Source: Panax quinquefolius (Eukaryota; Streptophyta; Magnoliopsida; Apiales; Araliaceae). Taken from it: a stretch of DNA of 64,000 nucleotides. This document shows, one piece after another, positions 45,767-57,017 of the stretch. The stretch covers positions 23,873,741 to 23,937,740 of the forward strand of contig CM035171.1 of NCBI GenBank assembly GCA_020205615.1, written 5' to 3'. The notes beneath the pieces are model-generated. The model was not told the origin of the DNA and did no database searches. It saw nothing but the letters and a program-made list of their open reading frames with translations. Position 1 is the stretch's first letter. Every line of letters starts with the position of its first letter. A program made the translations under genes and the position numbers.

Positions 45767-47066
45767 GGATCTAGAAGCCCTGACATTAGGCTATCAGACA
45801 ACTTTTTCAACTTTTTTCAAAATTTTGAAATCTTCAATTTCGAGCATCTAGATGTTATGGATCTGGGATCTAACTAACCTAGATCACTAAATGACACCCT
45901 CTAACACATATTTAACCAATCATTAACAACATCTAACATCAAATACATTGATTTTTAAATTTAGGGTTTATACCTCCTTTTTGAGCTTGATCTTGATTCT
46001 GACTTTGATGTTTTTTCTTGGCAAGTCAAAGGCTGACATTGGTTTAATTTATCACTCAATTTCACTCTACAATTTCGGATGGGAGAGAGAGAATGGACTT
46101 TGCTCAAATGAAAAATAAAGTAAGCTTTGTCTTACTATTAAATCTCTTAGATTTTTAATCTATGGTTACAATTGATGCGCTAAGTGGCAATGAGATCTGA
46201 TATTTGTGAGATATAGGCACATGGCTAGCTAGGGTGGATCACGAACCACTTACTAGGGCTAGATCTACACTCCATCCTATTAAAATATTCAAGGAGGGCA
46301 ATTTGGTCATTGGACTTATAATGCTAATGGCAACTTGTCACAACCCTTATGTTTTAACCCTTAGGGTTTGACCCTTAGGGTTTGACCTTTAGGGTTTAAC
46401 CCTAAGGTTACACAAATTAATTTCCTAGGCTTTTCTAATTAAATTCTAAAAATAGAAAATTAAATTTTCAAAATTATAATCAAGGTTTTCTAATTATATT
46501 CAAGCTTGCTAATTAAGATTGATATTTCCTTAATTAAAATCGTTAATTTAGCATTTAGGTTCCATAATTGTACATTAGGGTTTCCAGTTGAACAAATAGG
46601 GTTTTCTAATAATCAATTAGGGCTATCCCTAATTAAATATAAAATCAATAACATAAAAACCTCATACTATCTTCAAGCTTCCAATTAGGGTTTTAATATT
46701 CCGAATTAGGATTTCGGATTATCGAAACTTAAATTAGGGTTTCCAGAACCGGTAATAGGGTTTTTTAACAATCGTTAGGATTTTCTAACTGAACGTTGAG
46801 GTTCTTAATATATTATTAGGGTTTGTGACTGGTATAATTTATCTGGTCAACTCTTGACCCTTAATCATATACTATACACATATATGACCAAACACAAAGA
46901 ACCTATACACTTATACCCTTAACACTGTAAACCTTTACCAAAAGTTTTTAAATTCACAAAATTCCTTTCCAAAAATGTCAAATCCATACATTTATTTTCT
47001 GTTTAGGTTTAATATTTAACCTTAATTAAATCTTTTAAGATTTTAATAAATATCTAAATTCTCGGG
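45767..47066 (-). mobile_element. Older inverted LTR, part 2
   Basis: The minus strand from 47066 reads ATAACCCGAGAATTTAGATA, close to the LTR start at 53495 (TGATAACCCGAGGATTTAGA). It continues through TTAAGGGTCAAG and repeated AAACCCTAAT text, as in the plus-strand LTR at 48296. It is diverged. It appears to be the host sequence in which the chromovirus landed, with 18712-19883. Confidence 0.55.
46361..46410. repeat. Telomere-like TTTAGGG repeats
   Basis: TTAGGGTTTGACCCTTAGGG and following text give four near-consecutive TTAGGGTTT-like units. More single copies extend to 46830. Related AAACCCTAAT units occur at 48500-48640 and 53725-53850 in the plus-strand LTRs. Confidence 0.6.
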
Positions 47067-48295
47067 TTATTATAGAAAGTTCCTGAGCTTATAACGTGTG
47101 GTAAGTTTGATGAACTGGGGTATAACTCAGTTGTGAATGGAGCATTGAGAATGATGGGAATAGATAGACTTATTAAGCAATAGATTATTATAGAAAGTGG
47201 AGTTGATGGTGGAAGTATAGGTATTCCAAATCTTCTAGTTATGCTAGACTTCAAAATTTTTGACATCAAGCTAAATACGCACTATGTGCCTTTTAAAAAT
47301 GAATTTTGTTATTCTTAACACATGGTGACAAGTGTGTATGTGTGGACTTCGGGACACTGACACCTCGTTACTTGTTGAGGTATGATAACACTAAAACTGA
47401 TTTGCAATGATTTTTGAACTGTTTAAAAATAGTCTATGCTAATTGTTTTGGCTAGAAGAAAGTAATTTGAAAATATCAAAATGTATTTTATATCATTAAT
47501 GCATCATGTAATCTGGTGCAAAGATGATTAAAATTGATGGAGTTTTAAATGCAAAATTACCTATTGTTGGATGCGATCGAAAGATCGCCACCCCACTATG
47601 GAATGATGTGTTATGACAAAGACAAAGTCACACAATGACAGAATCCTCAAATGGGATGTAAATACAGTACGATATCATGAAGTCATAAAATTATTTTTAG
47701 AATTTTAAAGATAAATATTGCCAATGGGGTTTGGCCATAAATGTTTTGATTGAAATTAAATTATTGGTATGAGTCTAAGCTATTTGATTCAGCTAGACCA
47801 ATGTTCAAAATATTATTTGATAGCTTATGCCAAATCAAATTGTTTTGGTACGAAATCTTATGTTAAGTTGGTATCAAATGGATACAAGTTGTTATCTGAC
47901 ACAAGTTGGTGTCAGCATTACGTGATACAAGTTGGTATCAAATTGACACAAGTTGGTGTCAAGCTAATGCAAATTGGTATCAAATTTACACAAGTTGGTG
48001 TCTAGATAAAACGGTTTACAGATGAATTTTTGTACAAACCTTTTCAAAAATTGAAAATGAAAGTTCATGGTCTATATGACTTAGCATGATTTGAAATTTT
48101 TACTCTTTAGAATGATGTTTTGGGTAGTTTGTACGTGATGATGGGTATGAAACAATATGAACTGCTTGCGTACGGGTAGAATTTGATATAATTTGATTGA
48201 AGGTTATATTGAAAACCTAGTTTTGGTGAATGGAAGGAGTAGAGTGTAGTAGGCTATAATTTTGAGGACACAATTCTTAGATGAAGGGGTTAATA
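47067..48295 (+). mobile_element. Partial internal region of non-coding LTR element
   Basis: Matches 52270-53494, the 3' part of the internal region of the same family, and ends in a PPT-like GATGAAGGGGTTAATA. It contains a short conserved peptide frame (VDGGSIGIPNLLVMLDFKI), broken by stops. It carries the covarying palindrome array at 47866-48003. Confidence 0.65.
47866..48003. repeat. Palindrome array GAYACAAGTTGGTRTC
   Basis: Units alternate between GATACAAGTTGGTATC and GACACAAGTTGGTGTC, with 5-base stems and constant AAGTTG loop, spaced about 18-40 bases. It lies ~290 bases before the LTR. The second copy is at 53063-53203. Confidence 0.7.
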
Positions 48296-51200
48296 TGGCA
48301 ACCTGAGGATTTAAACGATTAATAAAATCTTAAATGATTGAATAAATGTTGAATAATAAGACCTAGACTGGAAATAGGTATGGATTTAAAATTTTTGTGA
48401 AGGACTTATGTGGTATTTTGTATTGTGATTATATATGTGTTTAGTATGTGGTTAAGGGTCAAGTATGAATTAGATAAGTGTAATATGGTCAAACCCTAAT
48501 GTTATGATAGGAACATCAATGATAAGTTAAAAACCCCAAACGATTTGTTAGAAACCCTAATTTCAGTTCCGGACATCCTAAACCCTAATTAGAAATTTCT
48601 AAACCCTAATTTGAGAATTCAAATGGTAAGTATAAAATCCTAAGGGTTAAGATTTATGGGATATATGTGAAAAGACCAAATTACCCTTTGAATTGTAGGG
48701 GAAATGATAAAAATACCCTTAGTGCATGCAAAATTACCAAAATGCCCTTTTACTTAAATTTTAAGTAAAAAGATATTTTCAAATGTGTGGCTAACTACCA
48801 CTTGAGCTTGACATGTGTTCTAGCAACTTGGATCAGCCACAATTGAACACATAACATCATTCTTATCCAAAGAAAACAAAACTTGGTGAAAAGTGGCCAC
48901 ATAGCCAAACATGTGGAGAGAAAAGGAGGTAACATGTCACCATTTTAAGCCACATGTTGCTAGGTGTCAAATTTTGCAAGGAGCCACATTACATACTACT
49001 CTCCCACATATATCAATGTGGTGATTAAATGAGAGAGAGCGGAAGCAAGAGAGAATGTGGAGAGTAAATGTAGATATACAAAATATATCTATACATTAAT
49101 CTCCAACAAACAAATATCTAACTTATTTCTTTCATCTCTTATTTTCTAACAAAAAAGAAAACCAAGAGAGAGAGAGAGGAAACAATTCGGCAGCCATAGA
49201 GGAGAGAAGGGAGAGAGTTTTTGTAAGTTTCAAAGCTCCATAAGCAAATCTAGGAAGAAGGAGAAAAAAATCGAGTAAAGGTATAAACTCTATCTAGTTT
49301 ATATAATTTTATTTTGATTATTCTCAATCAAAACTTGGATCTATGGTTCCAAACTTTAAAATTCTAGATTTACATTTGAATAAGTGTTTTATTTTTAGTT
49401 CTAACCCTTTTGTGTATCAAAATTTAGATCTAAAGTAAGGAAATGAAAGCTATATTTTGAAAGCTAGAAAATCCTAATTTTTCTTTACTACTTTGTAAGC
49501 TTATAACTTGACATCTACAACTTTGTTTTGTGATCCGTAAAAAGGGGGTACTAGATATATAAGTTAACCACTAAACCCAAGTGGTAGCACTCAAAAATAT
49601 TGAGTACACAATCCGTAGTTGTTGTTTTAGCCAAAATAGTTTCGTTTCTTTTAAAGAGAAATATACTGTTTTGGTCTAGTCAGTGCCAGGGGTAGTTTCA
49701 TCATTTTTGTGATATTCAAAAATTCTGGAAAACTTTGGGATGATAATATGATGAGTTTTCTAATATCTCCAAGTCGATTCACTAAAAAAGGAGTTGTAAA
49801 TTTTTGTATGGCTGTTTTTAGCAGAGTAAGAAAAAGTATTTTTTTTTCAAAACCTACTACCCAGAACTTTCCAAGGGCAGTTTTGGTCACTTAATTTGTG
49901 AAATAAATTTTGGCCTTTTGGAAAATGAAAATATTTGATATAAAGTAGTTTCTGTCTAAAAATATGCTCATTCCGACTTAAAATGACCAAGTTATGGCCA
50001 TTTCAATTTTTAGGATTTTTCGATGAAAACGACTATAACCGGAGTTCTATAACTCTGATGGCCACAAAATTTAAACTAAAGGTTCATGTTAACACGTATA
50101 AGATTATGACAAGAGATAGGAATTTCTGGAGTTGAGAATGATATGGCTAATTTCTTAAGCTACAAACTAAAAATGATTTTTGAAAATTACTAAAGAGAGT
50201 TGAAAATTATGGAAAAATTCTTTTTGTGTATGAAATATATGTATATATGTTTGGAAAAAGGATAGAAAAATAATAAGTTGATTTGGTATTTTCTTGAAAA
50301 GAATTAATGAATCCAGCTTGCTGGATTGAAAATCTCTTGAATCCAGTTTGCTGGATTGGAAAGCAGTGTACTGAATTAAAAACTTGTTGAATCCAGCTTG
50401 CTGGATTGCATTCTGGTTGCTGGAATTGGAATCCAGTTTGCTGGATTGCAATTTGGTTTGCTGGATTGGCCATCTGGTTGATGGATTTGGAATCCAGTTT
50501 GCTGGATTCCAATCTAGGTTGCTAGATTGGTATGTTTGGATAATCCAGGTTGTTAGATTAGTATTTAACTTATTAGATTTAAAAAAGAACTTATAATATA
50601 TAAGATTAAAGTGTTAAATCATAATGTATATAAAGAATTATCAAAGAACGATAATAATAATTAGGTTTTAAGGAGTAATCTAATATTTGACTATGTGACA
50701 AGTGTTTAAGTTGTATAATGACTGTAATTAATAGTAGTATATGTGATGGTATTATTCTAATTGAGAGATCGATATTATCAATAATAGCCTTTCAACTGAA
50801 GCTAAAATTAGATTGCTTACTAGTAATCGATGATTTAGGCAAGTTCCTATACTTTTAACTAGTGGTTAATCATTGTTGATTACATCACGTCTATGCTTTG
50901 CAGATTCACACGTTGTGCATGTTGTATATGTTCATCAAGTATGGAAGGTTGATCACCTTCATTACCATTTGGTTCAGTTATAGTTGTTCATGTTCATTAT
51001 TGGCCATTCATCATTATTGTCTCGGTCATTCGATTATGGAAATTGATTCATGTTCTATCACAATTATTATATTGTTGAAAGTTTGTAAGCTTATTATTCA
51101 ATCTTTCAATCATGATATATCTTTTTTTGAACTTAAACTTGCTGGGCAAACTTGTTGTTCACCCTTGCTATATCATGATAAAACATTCAGATTAAGATAA

Positions 51201-51452
51201 AACATCAGACAAAGGTAAAGGCTAAGACAAGTTCAAGGTTTGGGTACAGTTAAACTTGTAATAGTATTAAAGGCAAATAACATTGTAAGTCCTGTAGTAT
51301 AAGAATGTATATACTAAGTTAAGGTTATCGACCTTGGGGATTATGTTGTAAAGGTTATTGTATAAACAATTTATATTTATATATTCCGAAATAGTTATAG
51401 AATTGGTGTACCAGGTTCGTGGTGATTAGTACCCGGATTTGGGGATGCTACA
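48296..51452 (+). repeat. Full LTR of non-coding LTR element
   Basis: Starts TGGCAACCTGAGGATTT and ends GGGGATGCTACA. It is 3157 bases long, preceded by a PPT and followed by PBS-like TTTGGAATCAAAGC (a degenerate TTGGTATCAGAGC). It has (GA)n at ~49165, a palindrome array at 50310-50570, and no protein-coding region. Confidence 0.75.
50310..50570. repeat. Tandem palindrome array AATCCAGCTTGCTGGATT
   Basis: About nine to ten units of 25-35 bases, each with a 7-base stem (AATCCAG/CTGGATT) around a CTTG or TTTG loop. The best units are at 50310-50327 and around 50340, 50391, 50431 and 50491. Toward the right the units decay. Confidence 0.8.
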
Positions 51453-52269
51453 TTTGGAATCAAAGCTGTAGGTTATAAACCTTAGGTAGGTTTACCTTAG
51501 GCTATAACCGCATGGATAAAGATTAACTCAAATAGAGTTAGTGCGTCAATAAGATTCAAAGACGAATCTCGACAAGTTATAAAAGATCAAGAGTTACCTA
51601 ACTCTAACAATAAAGATGAATAGTAATAACGAATAGATAGTCTAAAAGACTAAAAGTGTACACGGAAAAGAGATTGTAAAACAAAACGATCATAACATAT
51701 GAAAGAATCGTAATATAATATGATTATAATATGAGATCACCACCTGATCTGATAAGGTCATTGCAGGGAGGAGGATCAATCAAATAATTGAAAATTTTAA
51801 TAGCAAAATTATAGTGTGTCAATTGTACTATGAATTAGTACTATTTAAACTCAGAAAAGAGTGGTTAATGATAAGATATGGATTGAACAAAATTCGTATA
51901 GAGTAAGGGTGGAGCTAGGATTATGTGGGATTTCAATTGAGGACTCATGTCAGCAACTAAGTTGTATGATTCTTTGTATGTGCGGGGAATTGTACTTGGT
52001 GTAACAACCACTTAGTTTCTTACACTGATAATCATTGAAATGTTTGTGTCTCGTTATTTGCAATTTACATGTTGAGAATGTGATTCTTTTCTCATGTGTA
52101 TAACAGATAGGTAGAGAATATAAGGTTAAGTGCGAGTTCTTAAAATTCATACTTATGGTAAGTTTGTGAATCATAATCGTATGGTATATTTTTGAACCCG
52201 TAAGCATATGGACAGTTCCTGATTGGTTCTTGAACTACGTATTGCTAGGATAAGTTCCTAAACTCATAT
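51453..52269 (+). other. Leader of non-coding LTR element
   Basis: About 800 bases between the PBS-like site and the conserved internal region. I see no gag or pol. A+T-rich, with short frames only. Confidence 0.5.
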
Positions 52270-53494
52270 TATTGTGGAAAGTTCCTGAGCTTATAACATG
52301 TGGTAAGTTTGATGAACTGGGGTATAACTAAATTATGAATGGAGCATTGAGGATGATAGGAATATATAAACTTATTAAGCAATGGATCATTATAGAAAGT
52401 GGAGTTGATGGTGGAAGTATACGTATTCCAAATATTCTAGCTATGCTAGACTTAAAAATTTTTGACATCAAGCTAAATACGCACTATGTGCCTTTTAAAA
52501 ATGAATTTTGGTATTCTCAACACATGGTGACAAGTGTGTATATGTGGACTTTGGGACACTGACACCTCGTTACCTGTTGAGGTATGATACCACTAAAACT
52601 GATTTGCAATAATTTTTGAACTGTTTAAAGAATAGTCTATGCTAATTATTTCGACTAGACGAAAATAATTTGAAAATATCAAAATGTATTTTATATCATT
52701 AATGCATCATGTAACCTAGTGCAAGATGATAAAAATTAATGGAGTTTTAAATGCAGAATTACCTATTGTTTGATGTGATCGAAAGATCGCCACCCCACTA
52801 TGGAATGGTTATCACAAAGACAAAGTCACACAATGATGGAATCCTCAAACGGGGTGTAAATACAGTACGGTATCATGATGTCATAAAACTATTTTTAGAA
52901 TTTTAAAGATAAATATTGCCAACGGGGTTTGGCCATACATGTTTCGATTGAAATTGAATTATTGGTATAAGTCTAAGCTATTTGATTAAACTAGACTAAT
53001 GTTCAAAGTATTATTTGATAGCTTATGCCAAATCAAATTATTTTGGTACGAAATCTTATGTTAAGTTGGTATCAAATGGATAGAAGTTGGTATCTGACAC
53101 AAGTTGTCGTCAGCAGTTACGTGATACAAGTTGGTATCAAATTGACACAAGTTGGTGTCAAGTTAATGTAAATTGGTATCAAATTTACACAAGTTGGTGT
53201 CCAGATAAAATGGTTTGCAGATGAACTTCTGTACAAACCTTTTAAAAAATTGAAAATGAAAGTTCATGGTCTATATGACTCCTCAACATGATTTGAAAAT
53301 TTTTACTCTTTAGAATGATGTTTTGGGTAGTTTGTGATGATGGGTATGAAAAAATATGAACTGGTTGCGTACGGGTAGAATCTGATATGATTTGATTGAA
53401 CGTTATATTGAAAACCTAGTTTTGGTGAATGGAAGGAGTAGAGTGTAGTAGGTTGTAATTTTGGGGACGAAATTCTTAGATGAAGGGGTGAATG
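52270..53494 (+). mobile_element. Internal region of non-coding LTR element, second copy
   Basis: The better copy of the 47067-48295 sequence. An open 75 codons at 52335-52562 (MNGALRMIGIYKLIKQWIII...) correspond to the broken frame in copy one and share VDGGSI and FDIKLNTHYVPFKNEF. I do not recognise a domain. It ends with GATGAAGGGGTGAATG, the PPT. Total internal length between LTRs is about 2 kb, far too short for gag-pol. Confidence 0.6.
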
Positions 53495-55207
53495 TGATAA
53501 CCCGAGGATTTAGACGATTAATAAAATATTAAATGACTAAATAAATATTGAATAATAAGACCTAGATTGAAAATTGGTATGGATATAAAATTTTTGTGAA
53601 GGACTTATGTGATATTGTATATTGTGATTATATATAGTGTTTAGTATGTGGTTAAGGGTCAAGTATGAATCAGATAAGTGTAATATGGGAAAAACCTTAT
53701 GTTATGATAAGAACATCAATGATAAGTTAAGAAACCCTAATGATTGGTTAGAAACCCTAATTTCAGTTCCAAACATCCTAAACCCTAATCGAGAATTTCT
53801 AAACCCTAATTTGGGAATTTAAATGCTAAATATAAAACCCTAAGGGTTAAGATTTATGGGATATATGTGAAAAGACCAAATTACCCTTTGAATTGTAGGG
53901 GAAATGATAAAAATACCCTTAGTGCGTGCAAAATTATCGAAATGCCCTTTTACTTAAATTTTAAGTAAAAGATATTTTCATATTTGTGGTTAACCACCAC
54001 TTGAGCTTGACATGTGTTCTAGCAACTTGGATCAGCCACAATTGAACACATAACATCATTCTTATCCAAGGAAAACAAAACTTGGTGAAAAGTGGCCACA
54101 TAGCCAAACATGTGGAGAGAAAAGGAGGTAGCATGACGTCACCATTTTAACCCACATGTTTCAAAAGATATTTCCAAAATAAGCTACGTGTCAAATTTTG
54201 CAAGGAGCCACATTACATACTACTCTCCCACATATATCAATGTGGTGATTAAGTGAGAGAGAGAGAGAGGAAGCAAGAGAGAATGTGGAGAGTAAATGTA
54301 TATATACAAAATATATCTATACATTAATCTCCAACAAACAAATATCTAACTTATTTCTTTCATCTCTTATTTTCTAACAAAAAAGAAAACCAAGAGAGAG
54401 AGAGAGAGGAGCAATTCGACAGCCATAGAGGAGAGAAGGGAGAGAGTTTTTGTAAGTTTCAAAGCTCCATAAGCAAATTTAGGAAGAAGGAGAAAGAAAA
54501 TCAAGTAAAGGTATAAACTCTATCTAGTTTATATAATTTTATTTTTATTATTCTCAATCAAAACTTGGATCTATGGTTCCAAACTTTAAAACTCTAGATT
54601 TACATGTTAATAAGTGTTTTATATTTAGTTTTAACCCTTTTGTGTATCAAAAGTTAGATCTAAAGTAAGGAAATGAAAGCTATGTTTTGAAAGCTAGAAA
54701 ATCTTAATTTTTCTTTACTACTTTGTAAGCTTATAACTTGAGATCTACAACTTTGTTTTGTGATCCGTAAAAAGGGGGTACTAGATATATAAGTTAACTA
54801 CTAAACCCAAGTGGTAGCATGAAAATATTGAGTACACAATCCTTAGTGGCTATTTTAGCCAAAACAGTTTCATTTCTTTTAAAGAGAAATAGATTGTTTT
54901 GGTCCAGTCAGTGCTAGGGGTAGTTTTGTCATTTTTCTAGCATTCCAAAATTCTGGAAAACTTTGGGATTATAATAGGATGAGTTTTCTAATATCTCCAA
55001 GTGGAATCACTGAAAAGGGAGTTGTAGATTTCCGTATGAACTGTTTTTAGCAAAGTACGAAAAAGTCTTTTTTTTCCAAAAACCTACAGCCCAGAACTTT
55101 CCAAGGGCAGTTTCGGCCACTTAATTTGTGAAATAAATTCCGGTCTTTTGGGACATGAAAATATATGATATAGAGTATCTCTTGTCCAAAATTGAGCTCA
55201 TTCCGAC
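53495..55207 (+). repeat. Truncated LTR of non-coding LTR element
   Basis: Starts TGATAACCCGAGGATTTAGA and follows the LTR at 48296 to about CTCATTCCGAC, where it stops at 55207. It lacks the palindrome array and the LTR end. Confidence 0.75.
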
Positions 55208-55519
55208 AATCCATTCTCCTTGAGGGCGCTAATACATTTTTTAATTCTGGAGAGGGGCTCGAATGGATTATTCTGGAGGTATTTGGTATTGTTTGTGAAT
55301 AGAGTCCAGATGCTCTTCTTGGATGGTGGATTAGGTGTTGACATGAGGATAAGCTTTGGAGGATTCATATTCATTTTGGATTTGTGCTTTGGGAGAATCA
55401 GGAGGCGCCGTGGTGTCTGGACTAGAAGTTGATGATGACATAATTTCTTTGAATCTAGGGGTTTTAATGATAGGGGCAATGGGAACTTCAGTTGGTACGG
55501 AATAGTTAGGAGTAGCCAT
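55208..55519 (-). pseudogene. Gag-like N-terminal fragment (minus strand)
   Basis: From ATG 55519 the minus strand reads MATPNYSVPTEVPIAPIIKT, then a Ser/Pro/Thr-rich region. In a shifted frame near 55280-55330, QEEHLDSIHKQYQIPPE resembles the start of plant gypsy gag-like proteins annotated as putative gypsy-type transposase. It ends where the truncated LTR begins. Weak assignment. Confidence 0.35.
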
Positions 55520-55596
55520 TGTTATGGGTAGGGACTTTTGTTGGAGCGGCTTGTTAATAGGGGTAGTAGGGAGTTCTTTCGAAGAAGGAAAAATAA

Positions 55597-56899
55597 AGAG
55601 TGGGTTTCATACCTACGAATTGGATACCTTTTTGGACTTAAACGGTTGCTAATACGTATGTTTTAGTACTATTTTATTCATGTGTATTGTGTTTGTGTGC
55701 AGGTTCATTATGTATTGGCTAAGGCAAGGTTTGAATGGCAAGGCAACAGAAAAGAGTAGGAAAACAAAAACAAAATAGTGAAGTACAAAGTATATGCCAG
55801 CCGGGACGAGAGTTCATAAAGTTAAATACCCCGCTGGGGCAGGGGTCCACGTCATCAACAACCTTGATACCCGCCGGGGCGGGGGTTCCCAAGAGGAAAA
55901 TGCCCGTTGAGACGGGGGTGCGCGATAAGGATGAAATACTTCTAATGCAATTATACTTCTAATGTTGCAAAGCTTGTGGACTTAGTAAATGATTGGGATA
56001 AGAAAATGAGCGTATTCAGTTACAGAGAGGAGATTATCATCAACTACAATCATCATTCAACATCCCAACTAGCAAACTCTAGATTTTGAGAAGATTTTGA
56101 AGGAATTGATGCAATGAGCTAGGAGAACGAAGATTTCATAGTGAATTGAAGAAAAAGGTGGTTCTATTTACTTTTTTTATTCTTGAATTTTAGTTTTGTA
56201 ATCAAGATGCTTGATTCTTTGATCTTTTCAATTTTTGATTCTTAAGCTATGAACTAAATTCTCTTATTAAGCCTATGATGGATCTTATTGCCTAATGAAG
56301 ATTGTCATGCTTTGAATTTTAATTTAATGATGCTATTTCAGTTCATCTTTTATGGTTTATGCTTAATTTATGAGTTGCTTGATCACTAATTCTTTGTGAA
56401 CTTATATGAACTCGAGAGATAAAATATAGGTTTAGACTTAACGTAATAGCATATGTTTGTGATTTCTATATTTTTGTTGGAATTCATAATTTATGTTTAG
56501 GATAGAGATATACGTATGCATCGCATGTGATCTTATGAGAACTTGGGATTAAACCTTCTTTAATTGTAATTCATATAGAGATATAGTGAATTAGTTAATT
56601 AGGGTGTTTTACTTAATTTTATCATCTGTGGATTTAAGTTGATATGGGTATAGTGTATCGAGAGGTGGTTATATCTACTTTCGTGTTCTTGATTAATGAA
56701 CTGAAATAGTTAATTTGAAATAAAAAGAAGTGTGACAATCTAAGTGAAGCATAAAGTGAAATTGTACGCTTAATTCTCCAATATTTGATTAAAATTTGTG
56801 GTAGTTAGTTGACTTTTCTGTATTTAGTAAAAAAAATTCATTAATTTCATCATTAAATCATTAGTTTAATAAAATTGAGATAGTACAATACTGGTGTTG
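55597..56899 (+). repeat. LTR of an Athila/Tat-like family (A), truncated
   Basis: Starts GAGTGGGTTTCATACCTACGAA, matching 62927 onward. It contains three GC-rich hairpins (55826-55919). Downstream text (TTCATATAGAGATATAGTGAATTAG) is shared with the other Athila-like LTRs. It runs into the end of an inverted LTR at about 56900. Confidence 0.7.
55826..55919. repeat. GC-rich hairpin array in family A LTR, copy 1
   Basis: Three units about 35-40 bases apart: CCCCGCTGGGGCAGGGG, CCCGCCGGGGCGGG and CCCGTTGAGACGGG. Base composition stands out sharply from the A+T-rich surroundings. Confidence 0.75.
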
Positions 56900-57017
56900 G
56901 TGTAAAATCTAAATACGCACAGCACACAAGTATACGTGATCAACAAGTAATATAATGATAAGTTGAGTATCGTTCCCAAAGAGAATTGTTTAACAAGAAT
57001 TACCAATTACTAACTGA
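56782..57017. repeat. 236-bp direct repeat, left copy
   Basis: Nearly the same as 61272-61507: from AATATTTGATTAAAATTT to CCAATTACTAAC. It consists of family A LTR tail plus the end of the inverted LTR. Confidence 0.8.

Noticed and set aside
46361..46410. True telomere or chromosome end
   Set aside because: Only about four degenerate TTTAGGG units, inside an LTR with related units in other LTR copies.
50167..50596. Frames with repeated QQAGF/SSKLDS or LLDC text on both strands
   Set aside because: They are read-through of the AATCCAGCTTGCTGGATT palindromes, which are open in several frames by composition.
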